A stretch of DNA of 13,795 nucleotides. Source: Gammaproteobacteria bacterium (GTDB lineage Bacteria > Pseudomonadota > Gammaproteobacteria > HK1). The stretch is from positions 1 through 13,795 of the forward strand of contig JABDQX010000129.1 of NCBI GenBank assembly GCA_013042035.1, given 5' to 3'. Positions 1-6,034 of the stretch are shown one piece after another. Numbering within the stretch: the first letter of the stretch is position 1; each line of letters starts with the position of its first letter. The position numbers and the translations under genes are program-made. The notes under the pieces were generated by a model. The model was not told where the DNA came from. It searched no databases and was given only the letters and a program-made list of their open reading frames with translations.

Positions 1-173
1 GTGTGATCGCGACCACATCCGACATTAATGCCGGGATGGAAACGGGTGCCCCGCTGCCGAACGATGATGCTACCTGCTTTTACGATCTCGCCGCCGTAAC
101 GCTTGACGCCCAGGCGTTTCGATTCCGAATCCCGCCCGTTTCGTGTACTGCCGCCTGCTTTTTTATGTGCCAT
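1..173 (-). CDS. rpmA: 50S ribosomal protein L27, 3' end cut by the window
   Basis: L27 is a large-subunit ribosomal protein whose N-terminus reaches toward the peptidyl-transferase centre. Fifty-seven codons are visible. They begin [20 protein letters not shown] and continue through [10 protein letters not shown] and NVGCGRDH, which is almost the E. coli L27 sequence; the remaining third lies off the left edge. The ATG at 173-171 lies inside the end of rplU: the rplU TAA stop (165-163) is downstream of this ATG, so the genes overlap by 11 bases in different frames. In E. coli the two genes are separated by a short gap, so the overlap is a local oddity. It suggests that L27 translation depends on ribosomes finishing L21. 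A weak GGGG upstream may serve as ribosome binding site. Identity is certain. Confidence 0.97.
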   Translation of the reverse strand, partial: MAHKKAGGSTRNGRDSESKRLGVKRYGGEIVKAGSIIVRQRGTRFHPGINVGCGRDH

Positions 174-480
174 GGTTAATCCCCGTGATCTCGAGCTCGG
201 TAAAGGCTTGTCGATGGCCCTGCGTTCGCCGATAGTTTTTACGCCGCTTGAACTTGGTAATCCGGATTTTCTTTCCACGGCCGTGGGAATTCACTTTCGC
301 GGATACCTCTCCACCATCCACATACGGTGTTCCCACCGTAACGTTTTCACCGGCGCCCACCATAAGGACTTTGTCCAATGTCACCGAATCGCCTGCTTCG
401 GCCGCCAGCTTCTCCACGCGCAGATTGTCTCCAACCTGGACGCGATACTGCTTGCCACCGGTCATAATTACTGCGTACAT
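163..480 (-). CDS. rplU: 50S ribosomal protein L21
   Basis: L21 binds 23S rRNA in the large ribosomal subunit. The protein begins [18 protein letters not shown] and is 105 residues, close to the usual 103. It carries the conserved basic stretch [22 protein letters not shown] and ends near ITGI, as in most L21 proteins, with four extra residues (NHGT) caused by reading into rpmA. The frame is open upstream to 573, but homology begins only at the ATG at 480, which has a GGAG seven bases upstream, so that start is chosen. Order rplU-rpmA is the standard bacterial arrangement. The ribosome binding site lies in the loop of a small hairpin (see 481-499), suggesting translational control. Confidence 0.97.
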   Translation of the reverse strand: MYAVIMTGGKQYRVQVGDNLRVEKLAAEAGDSVTLDKVLMVGAGENVTVGTPYVDGGEVSAKVNSHGRGKKIRITKFKRRKNYRRTQGHRQAFTELEITGINHGT

Positions 481-499
481 AATTTTGCTCCGCAAAATT
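481..499 (-). promoter_or_regulatory. hairpin presenting the rplU ribosome binding site
   Basis: Reading the minus strand, the 19 bases directly before the rplU ATG are AATTTTGC, GGA, GCAAAATT: an 8-bp perfect stem with a three-base loop. The Shine-Dalgarno core GGAG consists of the three loop bases plus the first base of the 3' arm, and the ATG follows the stem immediately. The palindrome is plain in the sequence. That it folds and limits or presents the ribosome binding site, perhaps with L21 as ligand or simply as a temperature-sensitive AU-rich stem, is inference. Confidence 0.5.
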
Positions 500-610
500 A
501 TATGATCCCACTTCGGGAGCGAAGGGGCATCAAGTTCAATGTAGTGTGGAATAGCGAAGCTGTGCTTCACCATTTCAGGTATGCGCCTCGCGGACGCAGC
601 GAAACAGTGT

Positions 611-639
611 ATGTTATGTATATACCCAGGTTAAGTCAA
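611..639 (-). promoter_or_regulatory. candidate sigma-70 promoter for rplU-rpmA
   Basis: On the minus strand TTGACT (639-634, five of six matches to the -35 consensus) is followed after 17 bases by TAACAT (616-611, four of six). It would give a leader of about 120 bases that contains short hairpins (CTTCG/CGAAG near 511-524 and GAAGC/GCTTC near 556-568). The -35 box overlaps the rsmE start codon on the other strand, so the two genes diverge with no spare space. A perfect TATAAT lies closer to rplU at 502-497 but has no good -35 partner. No promoter for rsmE could be picked out with confidence. Confidence 0.45.
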
Positions 640-1373
640 TGTCAGAAACTAGAATCTATTTGGATACATCGCTTTATCCTGATTCCGTACTGAATCTGCC
701 GACAGATGCCGCCAGGCACGTCACACGTGTATTGCGCTTGCGAGCCGGTACGCCACTCGTCCTTTTCAATGGCGAAGGAGGGGAACTCGATGCCGAGATT
801 ATCGAAGTCCGGGGGCAGGCCGTCGCCGTGCGTACCGAACAACATCGCGATGTGGATCGAGAGCCGCCATTGACCCTTTCCCTGGTTCAGGGTATTTCCC
901 GCAGTGAACGCATGGACTGGGTGATTCAGAAAGCCGTCGAGCTGGGAGTGTCACGTATCGAGCCGGTATTTACGGCGCGTAGCGTGGTGCGGCTGAACAT
1001 CGAGCGCACCGCTCGGCGACTGCAACACTGGCGCGGTATCGCTGTTTCGGCCTGCGAGCAATGTGGAAGAAACCGGATTCCCGAGATCATGAATCCTCTT
1101 CATATGGATGAATGGGCACTCAACCGACGCGCCGGATCGGGCAACGCCCTGTTGCTGCAACCGGGAGCGGAGAAAAAACTGACGGATATCGAGTACGCGG
1201 GTGGCCAGGTAACATTGCTGATAGGGCCGGAAGGTGGTTTGACGCAGGCGGAAGCCGAGCGTGCAAAGGCAATCGGCTTTGTTCCCGTCAGTCTCGGACC
1301 TCGCACGTTACGCACGGAAACCGCCGCCATCGCCAGTCTTGCCGTGATTCAGCATCACTGGGGCGACTTTTGA
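639..1373 (+). CDS. rsmE: 16S rRNA (uracil-1498-N3)-methyltransferase RsmE
   Basis: RsmE methylates N3 of U1498 in 16S rRNA using S-adenosylmethionine and acts on the assembled 30S subunit. The 244-residue protein has the family length. An N-terminal PUA-like RNA-binding part (about 1-70, with HVTRVLRLRAG and LFNGEGGE) is followed by a SPOUT methyltransferase domain. The knotted cofactor site is clear: LLIGPEGGLT (194-202) and the closing motif LGPRTLRTETA (219-229). KAVELGV and SACEQCGR are also family signatures. The start at 639 has AGG eight bases upstream and fits the family N-terminus. It is followed by palindromic element A and then rlmB on the same strand, so the two rRNA methyltransferases may once have been a tight pair. 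Confidence 0.95.
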   Translation: MSETRIYLDTSLYPDSVLNLPTDAARHVTRVLRLRAGTPLVLFNGEGGELDAEIIEVRGQAVAVRTEQHRDVDREPPLTLSLVQGISRSERMDWVIQKAVELGVSRIEPVFTARSVVRLNIERTARRLQHWRGIAVSACEQCGRNRIPEIMNPLHMDEWALNRRAGSGNALLLQPGAEKKLTDIEYAGGQVTLLIGPEGGLTQAEAERAKAIGFVPVSLGPRTLRTETAAIASLAVIQHHWGDF

Positions 1374-1381
1374 TGGTCTAT

Positions 1382-1539
1382 ACTGAGGTAAATGCAAAAG
1401 TCAGGTTGTGCTTCATAACAAGGCGAAAATGTCTGAAAAAGCGGAATTTATATGGAATAAATGAGCATTTTGAGGACCCAATTACAACAAATTTCAACGC
1501 CGTTAGGGAGTGCAAGATGACTTTTGCATACAGCTCTAC
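1382..1539. mobile_element. palindromic miniature element A, copy 1 (MITE-like)
   Basis: This AT-rich, non-coding block fills the rsmE-rlmB gap. Its ends are inverted repeats: ATGCAAAAGTCA (1392-1403) and TGACTTTTGCAT (1518-1529), a perfect 12-bp match. The match continues inward imperfectly (GGTTGTGCTTC against TCTTGCACTCC read inward) and outward weakly. The interior also looks palindromic around an ATTTAT/ATAAAT centre. There is no transposase, so I call it a miniature inverted-repeat element. A shorter relative sharing both ends lies at 7261-7341. I could not fix a target-site duplication or name the parent insertion sequence family, and the outer limits are approximate. Confidence 0.7.
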
Positions 1540-1573
1540 TTTATCCAAAAGAACACGGAGCCCGACCAAGTGA
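1517..1573 (+). CDS. possible 18-codon leader ORF overlapping the rlmB start
   Basis: At the right end of element A, AGGGAG (1505-1510) lies six bases before an ATG at 1517. That frame runs 18 codons and stops at TGA 1571-1573, sharing GTGA with the rlmB GTG start. The layout (ribosome binding site, short ORF, four-base stop/start overlap) is what a translationally coupled leader peptide looks like. The first part of the peptide is encoded by the transposon-like end itself, so it may be accidental. The peptide resembles nothing I recognise. Confidence 0.25.
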   Translation: MTFAYSSTLSKRTRSPTK

Positions 1574-2328
1574 CCACCCCCCCGACATCACCGAACCCGA
1601 TTTACGGCCACCACGCGGTAGAAGCCGTTTTGTCCCAGGATACATCGTCGGTAACGGCGCTTTTTATCCAGGAAAACCGCAAGGATGCCCGGACCCGTCA
1701 GATCCTGAAACAGGCCGAAGGCCGTGGCATCCCCGTGCACCCCACTCCCCGCAAGGTATTGGACGGTATGGCGGTGGGTATGCGCCATCAGGGGTTTATT
1801 CTCCACTGTAACGCCTCGAATCCGACATGGCAGGTACAGGATCCGCTGGATCTTTTGAAGGGACTCGCGGAGCCTGCGTTGTTACTCGTCCTCGATGGCG
1901 TACAGGATCCTCACAATCTGGGGGCGTGTCTGCGAAGCGCGGACGGCGCCGGGGCACATGCTGTCGTGGCCCCTCGGGATCGGGCCGTGGGACTTACTCC
2001 CGCAGTACACAAGGTGGCGTGTGGCGCGGCGGAGTCGGTGCCGTTTATACGGGTCGTCAATCTTGCTCGCTCGCTCGATGATCTTCGGATTGCCGGGGTG
2101 GAGGTTATTGGACTGGCGGGTGAAGCGGATGAATTATTGTATGATACGCCACTGACGGGCGCTGTCGCGTTGGTGCTGGGCGGGGAAGGCAAAGGGCTGC
2201 GCCGACTTACCCGAAGAAGTTGCGATCGACTGGTGCGGCTCCCCATGCGGGGCACGGTAGAAAGCCTGAATGTATCGGTCGCCACCGGCATCTGTTTATA
2301 CGAGGCCCGCCGGCAGCGTGAGCAATAA
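1570..2328 (+). CDS. rlmB: 23S rRNA (guanosine-2251-2'-O)-methyltransferase RlmB
   Basis: RlmB methylates the ribose of G2251 in the P loop of 23S rRNA. I chose the GTG at 1570 because GGAG lies nine bases upstream and the family motif PIYGHHAVEAV follows at residue 10. The frame stays open upstream to 1510, but those codons lie in element A. From this start the protein is 252 residues (E. coli 243). An N-terminal substrate-binding domain (about 1-85) precedes the SpoU/TrmH SPOUT domain, with its three motifs: DPHNLGACLRSAD (113-125), LVLGGEGKGLR (201-211) and LPMRGTVESLNVSVATGI (224-241). CGAAESVPFIRVVNLAR is nearly identical to E. coli RlmB, which separates it from TrmH-type tRNA enzymes. 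It is likely cotranscribed with rsmE unless element A stops transcription. Confidence 0.94.
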   Translation: MTTPPTSPNPIYGHHAVEAVLSQDTSSVTALFIQENRKDARTRQILKQAEGRGIPVHPTPRKVLDGMAVGMRHQGFILHCNASNPTWQVQDPLDLLKGLAEPALLLVLDGVQDPHNLGACLRSADGAGAHAVVAPRDRAVGLTPAVHKVACGAAESVPFIRVVNLARSLDDLRIAGVEVIGLAGEADELLYDTPLTGAVALVLGGEGKGLRRLTRRSCDRLVRLPMRGTVESLNVSVATGICLYEARRQREQ

Positions 2329-2366
2329 GGTGATTTCTGTCAAAGAACATACCAGCTTGCTTGTCC

Positions 2367-2446
2367 TTTTGTCCGTCTTCTGCGTTACGTCAACAGTTGC
2401 ATAGAACCACTATGCACCTGTTGCCGCGCCTTGAATACGAACAAAA
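2367..2446. repeat. 80-base imperfect palindrome downstream of rlmB
   Basis: The core is CAACAGTTGCATAG (2391-2404), a five-base AACCA loop, and CTATGCACCTGTTG (2410-2423): 13 of 14 pairs form. The arms continue outward with a poorly matched middle and then match again (TTTTGTCCGTCTTC on the left; GAATACGAACAAAA on the right, 12 of 14 pairs). No ORF and no T-run follow, so it is not an ordinary terminator. It looks like an intergenic palindromic repeat of the REP or miniature-element kind. No second copy is visible in this window. Confidence 0.6.
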
Positions 2447-2509
2447 TTACCGTGCAATCCGGTATATTCTTTTCCGGCAATCGCCTAAGTTATTTCCGCC
2501 AAATAGGTC

Positions 2510-2541
2510 GCCGGTTCCCAATCCCGCGTCCGGGAACCGGC
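2510..2541. repeat. GC-rich hairpin upstream of gloB
   Basis: GCCGGTTCCC (2510-2519) and GGGAACCGGC (2532-2541) form a perfect 10-bp inverted repeat around a 12-base spacer. There is no T-run on either side. It lies about 35 bases upstream of the proposed gloB -10 box, so it could be an operator for a dimeric regulator, a factor-dependent terminator after rlmB, or a repeat. The sequence alone does not decide. Together with the 80-base palindrome and the promoter candidate it is all I see in the 310-base gap 2329-2638. Confidence 0.45.
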
Positions 2542-2554
2542 AAATTCTCCACAC

Positions 2555-2583
2555 TTTCATCCAGCGAGGCAGAACCCTATACT
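2555..2583 (+). promoter_or_regulatory. candidate gloB promoter
   Basis: TATACT (2578-2583, five of six to the -10 consensus) lies 17 bases after TTTCAT (2555-2560, a weak -35). It would start transcription about 50 bases before the gloB ATG. The strong -10 and correct spacing support it; the weak -35 suggests low basal or activator-aided use. Confidence 0.35.
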
Positions 2584-2638
2584 CTTGTGAAGTAACATCA
2601 TCTTCGGAAACGTCGTTTTCGAACCGCAGAGCAAAATC

Positions 2639-3415
2639 ATGCCGCACATCACACCCATCTCCAGTTTTACCGATAACTATACCTGGCAGATCAGGGAAGC
2701 AGGCGGAAAGATTGCCGCCTTTGTCGATCCCGGCGATGCAGCGCCTATCTTTCGGGTACTGGAAGAAGAAAAAATCGAACCTGTCGCAATCTTGCTTACC
2801 CATCACCACGCCGATCACGTAGGCGGTGTTGCCCGGCTCGTGGCCCGTTACCCGAATATCCAGGTATTCGGTCCCGGCAAGGAACCCATCGCCACCATCA
2901 CCCGGCCCGTGGGTGAAGGTGATGTTGTGGAAATACCCGGCACCCGGCTGTCATTTCGGGTCATGGATGTTCCCGGTCACACGAGTGGGCATGTGGCCTA
3001 TTATGGGCACGACGCGCTATTTTGTGGAGATACGCTTTTTTCAGCAGGTTGCGGTAGATTGTTCGAAGGGACGCCCGATGAGATGCATGCCTCGCTCAAA
3101 AAGATCGCGGCATTGCCGGGAAGAACCCTTATCTACTGCGCCCACGAATACACCCTGGATAACATCAGATTTGCCAAGTGGGTCGAACCGGGGAATCTGG
3201 ATTTGTTGGTGCGCGAAACCCAGGCGTTTGCCAAAATCGACCAAGATGCGCCAACCGTGCCATCGACACTGGCCGAGGAGCTCGCCACCAACCCGTTCCT
3301 GCGCACGGATGTGCCGACGGTGGTTGCCACCGTGGAAAAGCACGCGGGCCGCAGGTTGTCGGGCGAAGCGGAGGTGTTTGCGACAATTCGCCGCTGGAAG
3401 GACGATATGTATTAA
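2639..3415 (+). CDS. gloB: hydroxyacylglutathione hydrolase (glyoxalase II)
   Basis: Glyoxalase II hydrolyses S-D-lactoylglutathione to D-lactate and glutathione, the second step of methylglyoxal detoxification in the cytoplasm. The 258-residue protein matches the family length. The metallo-beta-lactamase fold is marked by THHHADHVGG (54-63), whose His, Asp and His ligands bind two metal ions. Further ligands follow in VPGHTSGH, FCGDTLFSAGCGR and YCAHEYT. The C-terminal glutathione-binding region includes NPFLR and ends in the usual WKDDMY-like tail. The ATG at 2639 begins MPHITPISSFTDNY, the normal N-terminus (compare MNLNSIPAFDDNY). The ribosome binding site is weak. The gene stands alone behind its own candidate promoter, and its stop codon abuts a half copy of element B. 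Confidence 0.95.
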   Translation: MPHITPISSFTDNYTWQIREAGGKIAAFVDPGDAAPIFRVLEEEKIEPVAILLTHHHADHVGGVARLVARYPNIQVFGPGKEPIATITRPVGEGDVVEIPGTRLSFRVMDVPGHTSGHVAYYGHDALFCGDTLFSAGCGRLFEGTPDEMHASLKKIAALPGRTLIYCAHEYTLDNIRFAKWVEPGNLDLLVRETQAFAKIDQDAPTVPSTLAEELATNPFLRTDVPTVVATVEKHAGRRLSGEAEVFATIRRWKDDMY

Positions 3416-3478
3416 GAGCGTGTCCTGAAAAACCCCAGTCTACCGCAGTAGCCCCCGAATCGCGGCCAACTGCGTTGC
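3416..3478. mobile_element. half copy (one end) of palindromic element B
   Basis: Starting on the base after the gloB stop, 63 bases match the right arm (read inward) of the full element at 8360-8542. By hand about 52 of 62 aligned positions agree, with two single-base gaps, from GAGCGTGTC through GCCCCCGAAT to CTGCGTTGC. Homology ends at 3478, and no matching left arm is found before cstA, so this is a solo end or decayed remnant. It occupies most of the gloB-cstA gap. Confidence 0.7.
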
Positions 3479-3525
3479 ACATTTTTCCATGGTAGAGCGG
3501 ACAGCATAAAGTCCAGGAGAATGAC

Positions 3526-5244
3526 ATGTCTCCCGAAATAATGGTCGTCATCGTGCTAGGTCTGTATCTTCTGTTTTACCGGATCTACGCCAAGCGCCTA
3601 CTCTCCCGTCGGATTTTTCGCCTGAATCCCCACGCGGAAACACCGGCGCATACCTTCCGGGACGACATCGATTACCTACCCACCAATAAATACATTCTTC
3701 TCGGTCACCACTACGCCTCCATTGCCGGTCTCGCTCCCATGCTGGGTCCGGCGATCGCCGTTATCTGGGGGTGGGTGCCTGCACTGCTGTGGGTGGTTTT
3801 GGGTACGTTGCTGATCGGCGCGGTGCATGATTTTTCCGCGCTGGTGATCTCCGCGCGCCATCATGGCAGGAGTATCGGCACCATCGTCAAGGACATTATC
3901 CATCCACGGGCAAGACTTCTGTTTTTGCTTATCACCTTCTTCCTCGTCTCCCTCGCCCTGGGGGTGTTCGTGTTGGTCATCGCGGGGCTTTTCGCGGCCC
4001 CCGATCCGGAAAACATACCGGCATCCGCGCATCCGGAGGCGATCCTCCCCACCTATTCGCTGATGCTCATCGCCATGGTCATCGGGTTTTTGATATATCG
4101 GAAGAAGGCGCCATTATTTCTGTTGATTGGGGTCGGTTTCATCCTCATGCTCGGGACTACGTGGGCAGGCCTCCATCTGCCAATAACCGGTATCGATGCC
4201 GCCACCTGGACCTGGACGTTACTGGTCTATGCCTTTCTCGCAAGTATTCTGCCCGTGTGGTTACTGCTGCAACCCAGGGACTTTCTGAATTCGTTACTGC
4301 TCTATTCGGCGCTCATCGCCATGCTGGTGGGGTTTTTTATTCTCTCGCCGGAGTGGGCGGCGCCCGCCTTCAACGCCAATCCCAAGGGGGCACCTCCCCT
4401 GATACCTTTCCTTTTCATCGTGATCGCCTGCGGCGCGATCTCCGGATTCCACGGACTCGTGGCATCGGGCACAACCGCAAAACAGATGAACAAGGAAACC
4501 GACGCGCCCTTGATTGGCTATGGCGCCATGCTGGGGGAATCCTTGCTGGCCCTGGTCGCGATACTCGCCACGACCGCCGGCGCATTCGCCTCCCATGGGG
4601 AATGGGCGGATTTTTATGGTTCCTGGGACAAGGCCGCGGGGCTTAACCAAAAACTCGGCGTATTCATCCAGGGAACCGGGCAATTCGTTCACCAACTGGG
4701 AGTGCCGATAGACCTTGCCTATACCTTTGTGAGTGTGGTGGTGGTCGCTTTTGCCATGACAAGTGTCGATACGGGCACACGATTGTTGCGCTTCAATGTG
4801 CAGGAAATCGGTTATACCCTCGGCGTAAAGATCCTGGACAACCGTTATATTTCGACCCTGATTGCCGTGGCAGCCATCGGTTTTTTCGCCTTCTTCGAAG
4901 TAGATGGCAAACCGGCTGGTTTATTTCTCTGGACCTTGTTCGGCACCACCAATCAGATCCTGGCGGGCCTCACGCTGCTTGCCGTGACCATCTACCTGTA
5001 CCGTCGGCGAAGACCGATTCTGTACACGATGCTGCCGATGTTCGTGGTGCTCGGCGCAACCATATCGGCCATGGTGATGGGGATACATACCGCCATCGAC
5101 AAGGCGCAATGGCCGGTAGCCATCATCGGGTCGGTTATCCTGGTATTGGCCCTCTGGCTGGTACTGGAAGCGGTACTTGCGGTCCGATCCATTCGAATAG
5201 CCAACCGGCAACGCAAGGTGCATGCGCAGGTAATTCATCCATGA
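3526..5244 (+). CDS. cstA: carbon starvation protein A family transporter (CstA-like)
   Basis: This is a polytopic inner-membrane protein of the CstA family, whose members import pyruvate or peptides when carbon is scarce. The 572-residue sequence is nearly all hydrophobic helices (I estimate about fifteen). Family signatures include NKYILLGHHYASIAGLAPMLGP near residue 55, GAVHDFSALVISARHHGRSIG near 100, ISGFHGLVASGTTAKQ near 305, GYGAMLGESLLA near 330 and TSVDTGTRLLRF near 410. E. coli CstA is about 700 residues, so this belongs to the shorter form. The ATG at 3526 has a clean AGGAG six to seven bases upstream. No two-component regulator or small YbdD/YjiX-type partner gene follows. Family is certain; substrate is not shown by sequence. 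Confidence 0.9.
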   Translation: MSPEIMVVIVLGLYLLFYRIYAKRLLSRRIFRLNPHAETPAHTFRDDIDYLPTNKYILLGHHYASIAGLAPMLGPAIAVIWGWVPALLWVVLGTLLIGAVHDFSALVISARHHGRSIGTIVKDIIHPRARLLFLLITFFLVSLALGVFVLVIAGLFAAPDPENIPASAHPEAILPTYSLMLIAMVIGFLIYRKKAPLFLLIGVGFILMLGTTWAGLHLPITGIDAATWTWTLLVYAFLASILPVWLLLQPRDFLNSLLLYSALIAMLVGFFILSPEWAAPAFNANPKGAPPLIPFLFIVIACGAISGFHGLVASGTTAKQMNKETDAPLIGYGAMLGESLLALVAILATTAGAFASHGEWADFYGSWDKAAGLNQKLGVFIQGTGQFVHQLGVPIDLAYTFVSVVVVAFAMTSVDTGTRLLRFNVQEIGYTLGVKILDNRYISTLIAVAAIGFFAFFEVDGKPAGLFLWTLFGTTNQILAGLTLLAVTIYLYRRRRPILYTMLPMFVVLGATISAMVMGIHTAIDKAQWPVAIIGSVILVLALWLVLEAVLAVRSIRIANRQRKVHAQVIHP

Positions 5245-5336
5245 TGGTCAAACGTAATTCGACCGAGTGGTTAAGGTAAGGGTATAGAATAGAGGAAGGT
5301 GAGAACGACGGATTCGGGTTTCGGAGCGTTACCGGG

Positions 5337-5669
5337 TCAATGTGTGTTTCCCCCGTTATTTTTATGCTTCTCTTGAGGTTTCGAGAGAAGTGGCACGACT
5401 TTCCCCACAATGAGATTCAATGACACGCCTATTCCGGCTATACCTGAAACGGTGAGATATTCCCGCCATCTAGGTGGTAAATTCTCCGCATCTCCATAAA
5501 ACGCGGCCATGATTAGCTCAACACCACCAATGATCGCAAATGTTGCAAAACATACAAGGAAAATATTGCCGATCTCTATTCTGTGATGGTGGTAGAGCTC
5601 CAGGGATCCGAAGATAATGCTGGCGAAAAGACAAAAAACAACGCCTAATGCGATGGTATCGAAATCCAC
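5337..5669 (-). CDS. small three-helix membrane protein, function unknown
   Basis: I do not recognise this 110-residue protein. It has three likely transmembrane helices at about residues 5-25, 33-59 and 71-95. An acidic/proline loop (GDAENLPPRWRE) lies between helices two and three, HHH at 27-29 is just after the first, and the tail is basic and Asn-rich (SKPQEKHKNNGG). The start is GTG at 5669-5667 and shares its first G with the TAG stop of the zinc-ribbon gene upstream (TAGTG). The two are therefore probably translated together and may act together at the membrane. No terminator is obvious in the gap to the convergent cstA. Confidence 0.7.
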   Translation of the reverse strand: MDFDTIALGVVFCLFASIIFGSLELYHHHRIEIGNIFLVCFATFAIIGGVELIMAAFYGDAENLPPRWREYLTVSGIAGIGVSLNLIVGKVVPLLSKPQEKHKNNGGNTH

Positions 5670-5917
5670 TAACCGACTCCCTTCGCGTTGTAACCGATTA
5701 TTCCGCCGACAATACCACCGACAATGGCTCCGACGGGCCCGCCGATGGATGCACCCAAAGTGGCGCCCCCAATCATCCCGACCGCGGCCGAGCTATCTCC
5801 CGTCGCCTTGGGTGCATGGGATAGCGGCTGAGAGCAAGATTTGCATGAATACCTTGAAGGCAATTCCCCATCAGGGATGTCATTCAAGGCGCCACAGTGA
5901 CGACAGACGTATTTCAT
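5669..5917 (-). CDS. small zinc-ribbon / glycine-zipper protein, function unknown
   Basis: This 82-residue protein has two clear parts. Residues 1-32 form a zinc-ribbon-like knuckle pair, C5-x2-C8 and C25-x2-C28 (CRHCG and CKSC), which could bind one zinc ion. Residues 45-76 are a dense glycine zipper with repeated GxxxG spacing (GGATLGASIGGPVGAIVGG) that would pack as one or two tightly associated membrane helices. It resembles small zinc-ribbon and glycine-zipper proteins known in many bacteria without defined function. It is coupled to the downstream membrane protein gene by TAGTG. The ATG start is clear; the ribosome binding site is a weak AGGA about ten bases upstream. Confidence 0.72.
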   Translation of the reverse strand: MKYVCRHCGALNDIPDGELPSRYSCKSCSQPLSHAPKATGDSSAAVGMIGGATLGASIGGPVGAIVGGIVGGIIGYNAKGVG

Positions 5918-5928
5918 TGGAGGTAGAT

Positions 5929-5957
5929 CCTATAGTTATCGATACCAGCTCTGCCAA
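5929..5957 (-). promoter_or_regulatory. candidate promoter for the zinc-ribbon/membrane protein pair
   Basis: On the minus strand TTGGCA (5957-5952, five of six) is followed after exactly 17 bases by TATAGG (5934-5929, four of six). Transcription would begin around 5922, only about five bases before the ATG at 5917. That makes a near-leaderless message if the promoter is real. Confidence 0.4.
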
Positions 5958-5987
5958 TTATGATCATCTTGATACACAAATCAAATT

Positions 5988-6034
5988 CGGTAATTTCCGA
6001 TTGACCGCCCTCAACAGTCAACCGGAAATTACCG
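5988..6034 (-). terminator. long hairpin spanning the gspL stop codon
   Basis: CGGTAATTTCCG (5988-5999) pairs perfectly with CGGAAATTACCG (6023-6034). After one mismatch, TTGAC (6001-6005) pairs with GTCAA (6017-6021), giving 17 of 18 pairs around an 11-base loop. The gspL TGA stop (6020-6018) lies inside the stem. On the minus strand the stem is followed by AATTTGATTTG, T-rich but not an uninterrupted run. It probably ends gspL transcription or stabilises its mRNA 3' end; a recombination scar is possible. Confidence 0.5.

Noticed and set aside
103..693. Plus-strand open frame across rpmA and rplU
   Set aside because: It is a shadow of the two ribosomal protein genes and the promoter region, with no family resemblance.
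1510..1569. Upstream GTG extension of rlmB (20 more residues)
   Set aside because: Those codons come from the element A end. RlmB homology starts after 1570, and the GTG there has its own GGAG.
5265..5325. tRNA-like motifs: CCGAGTGGTTAAGG (D-loop-like) followed by GGATTCGGGTTTCGG (T-loop-like)
   Set aside because: I could not find a pairing acceptor stem, an anticodon stem or a proper GTTC-G-A T-loop at the right distances. The region looks like ordinary intergenic sequence between convergent genes.
5245..5336. Terminator between convergent cstA and the small membrane protein gene
   Set aside because: No stem of useful length followed by a T-run was found on either strand.
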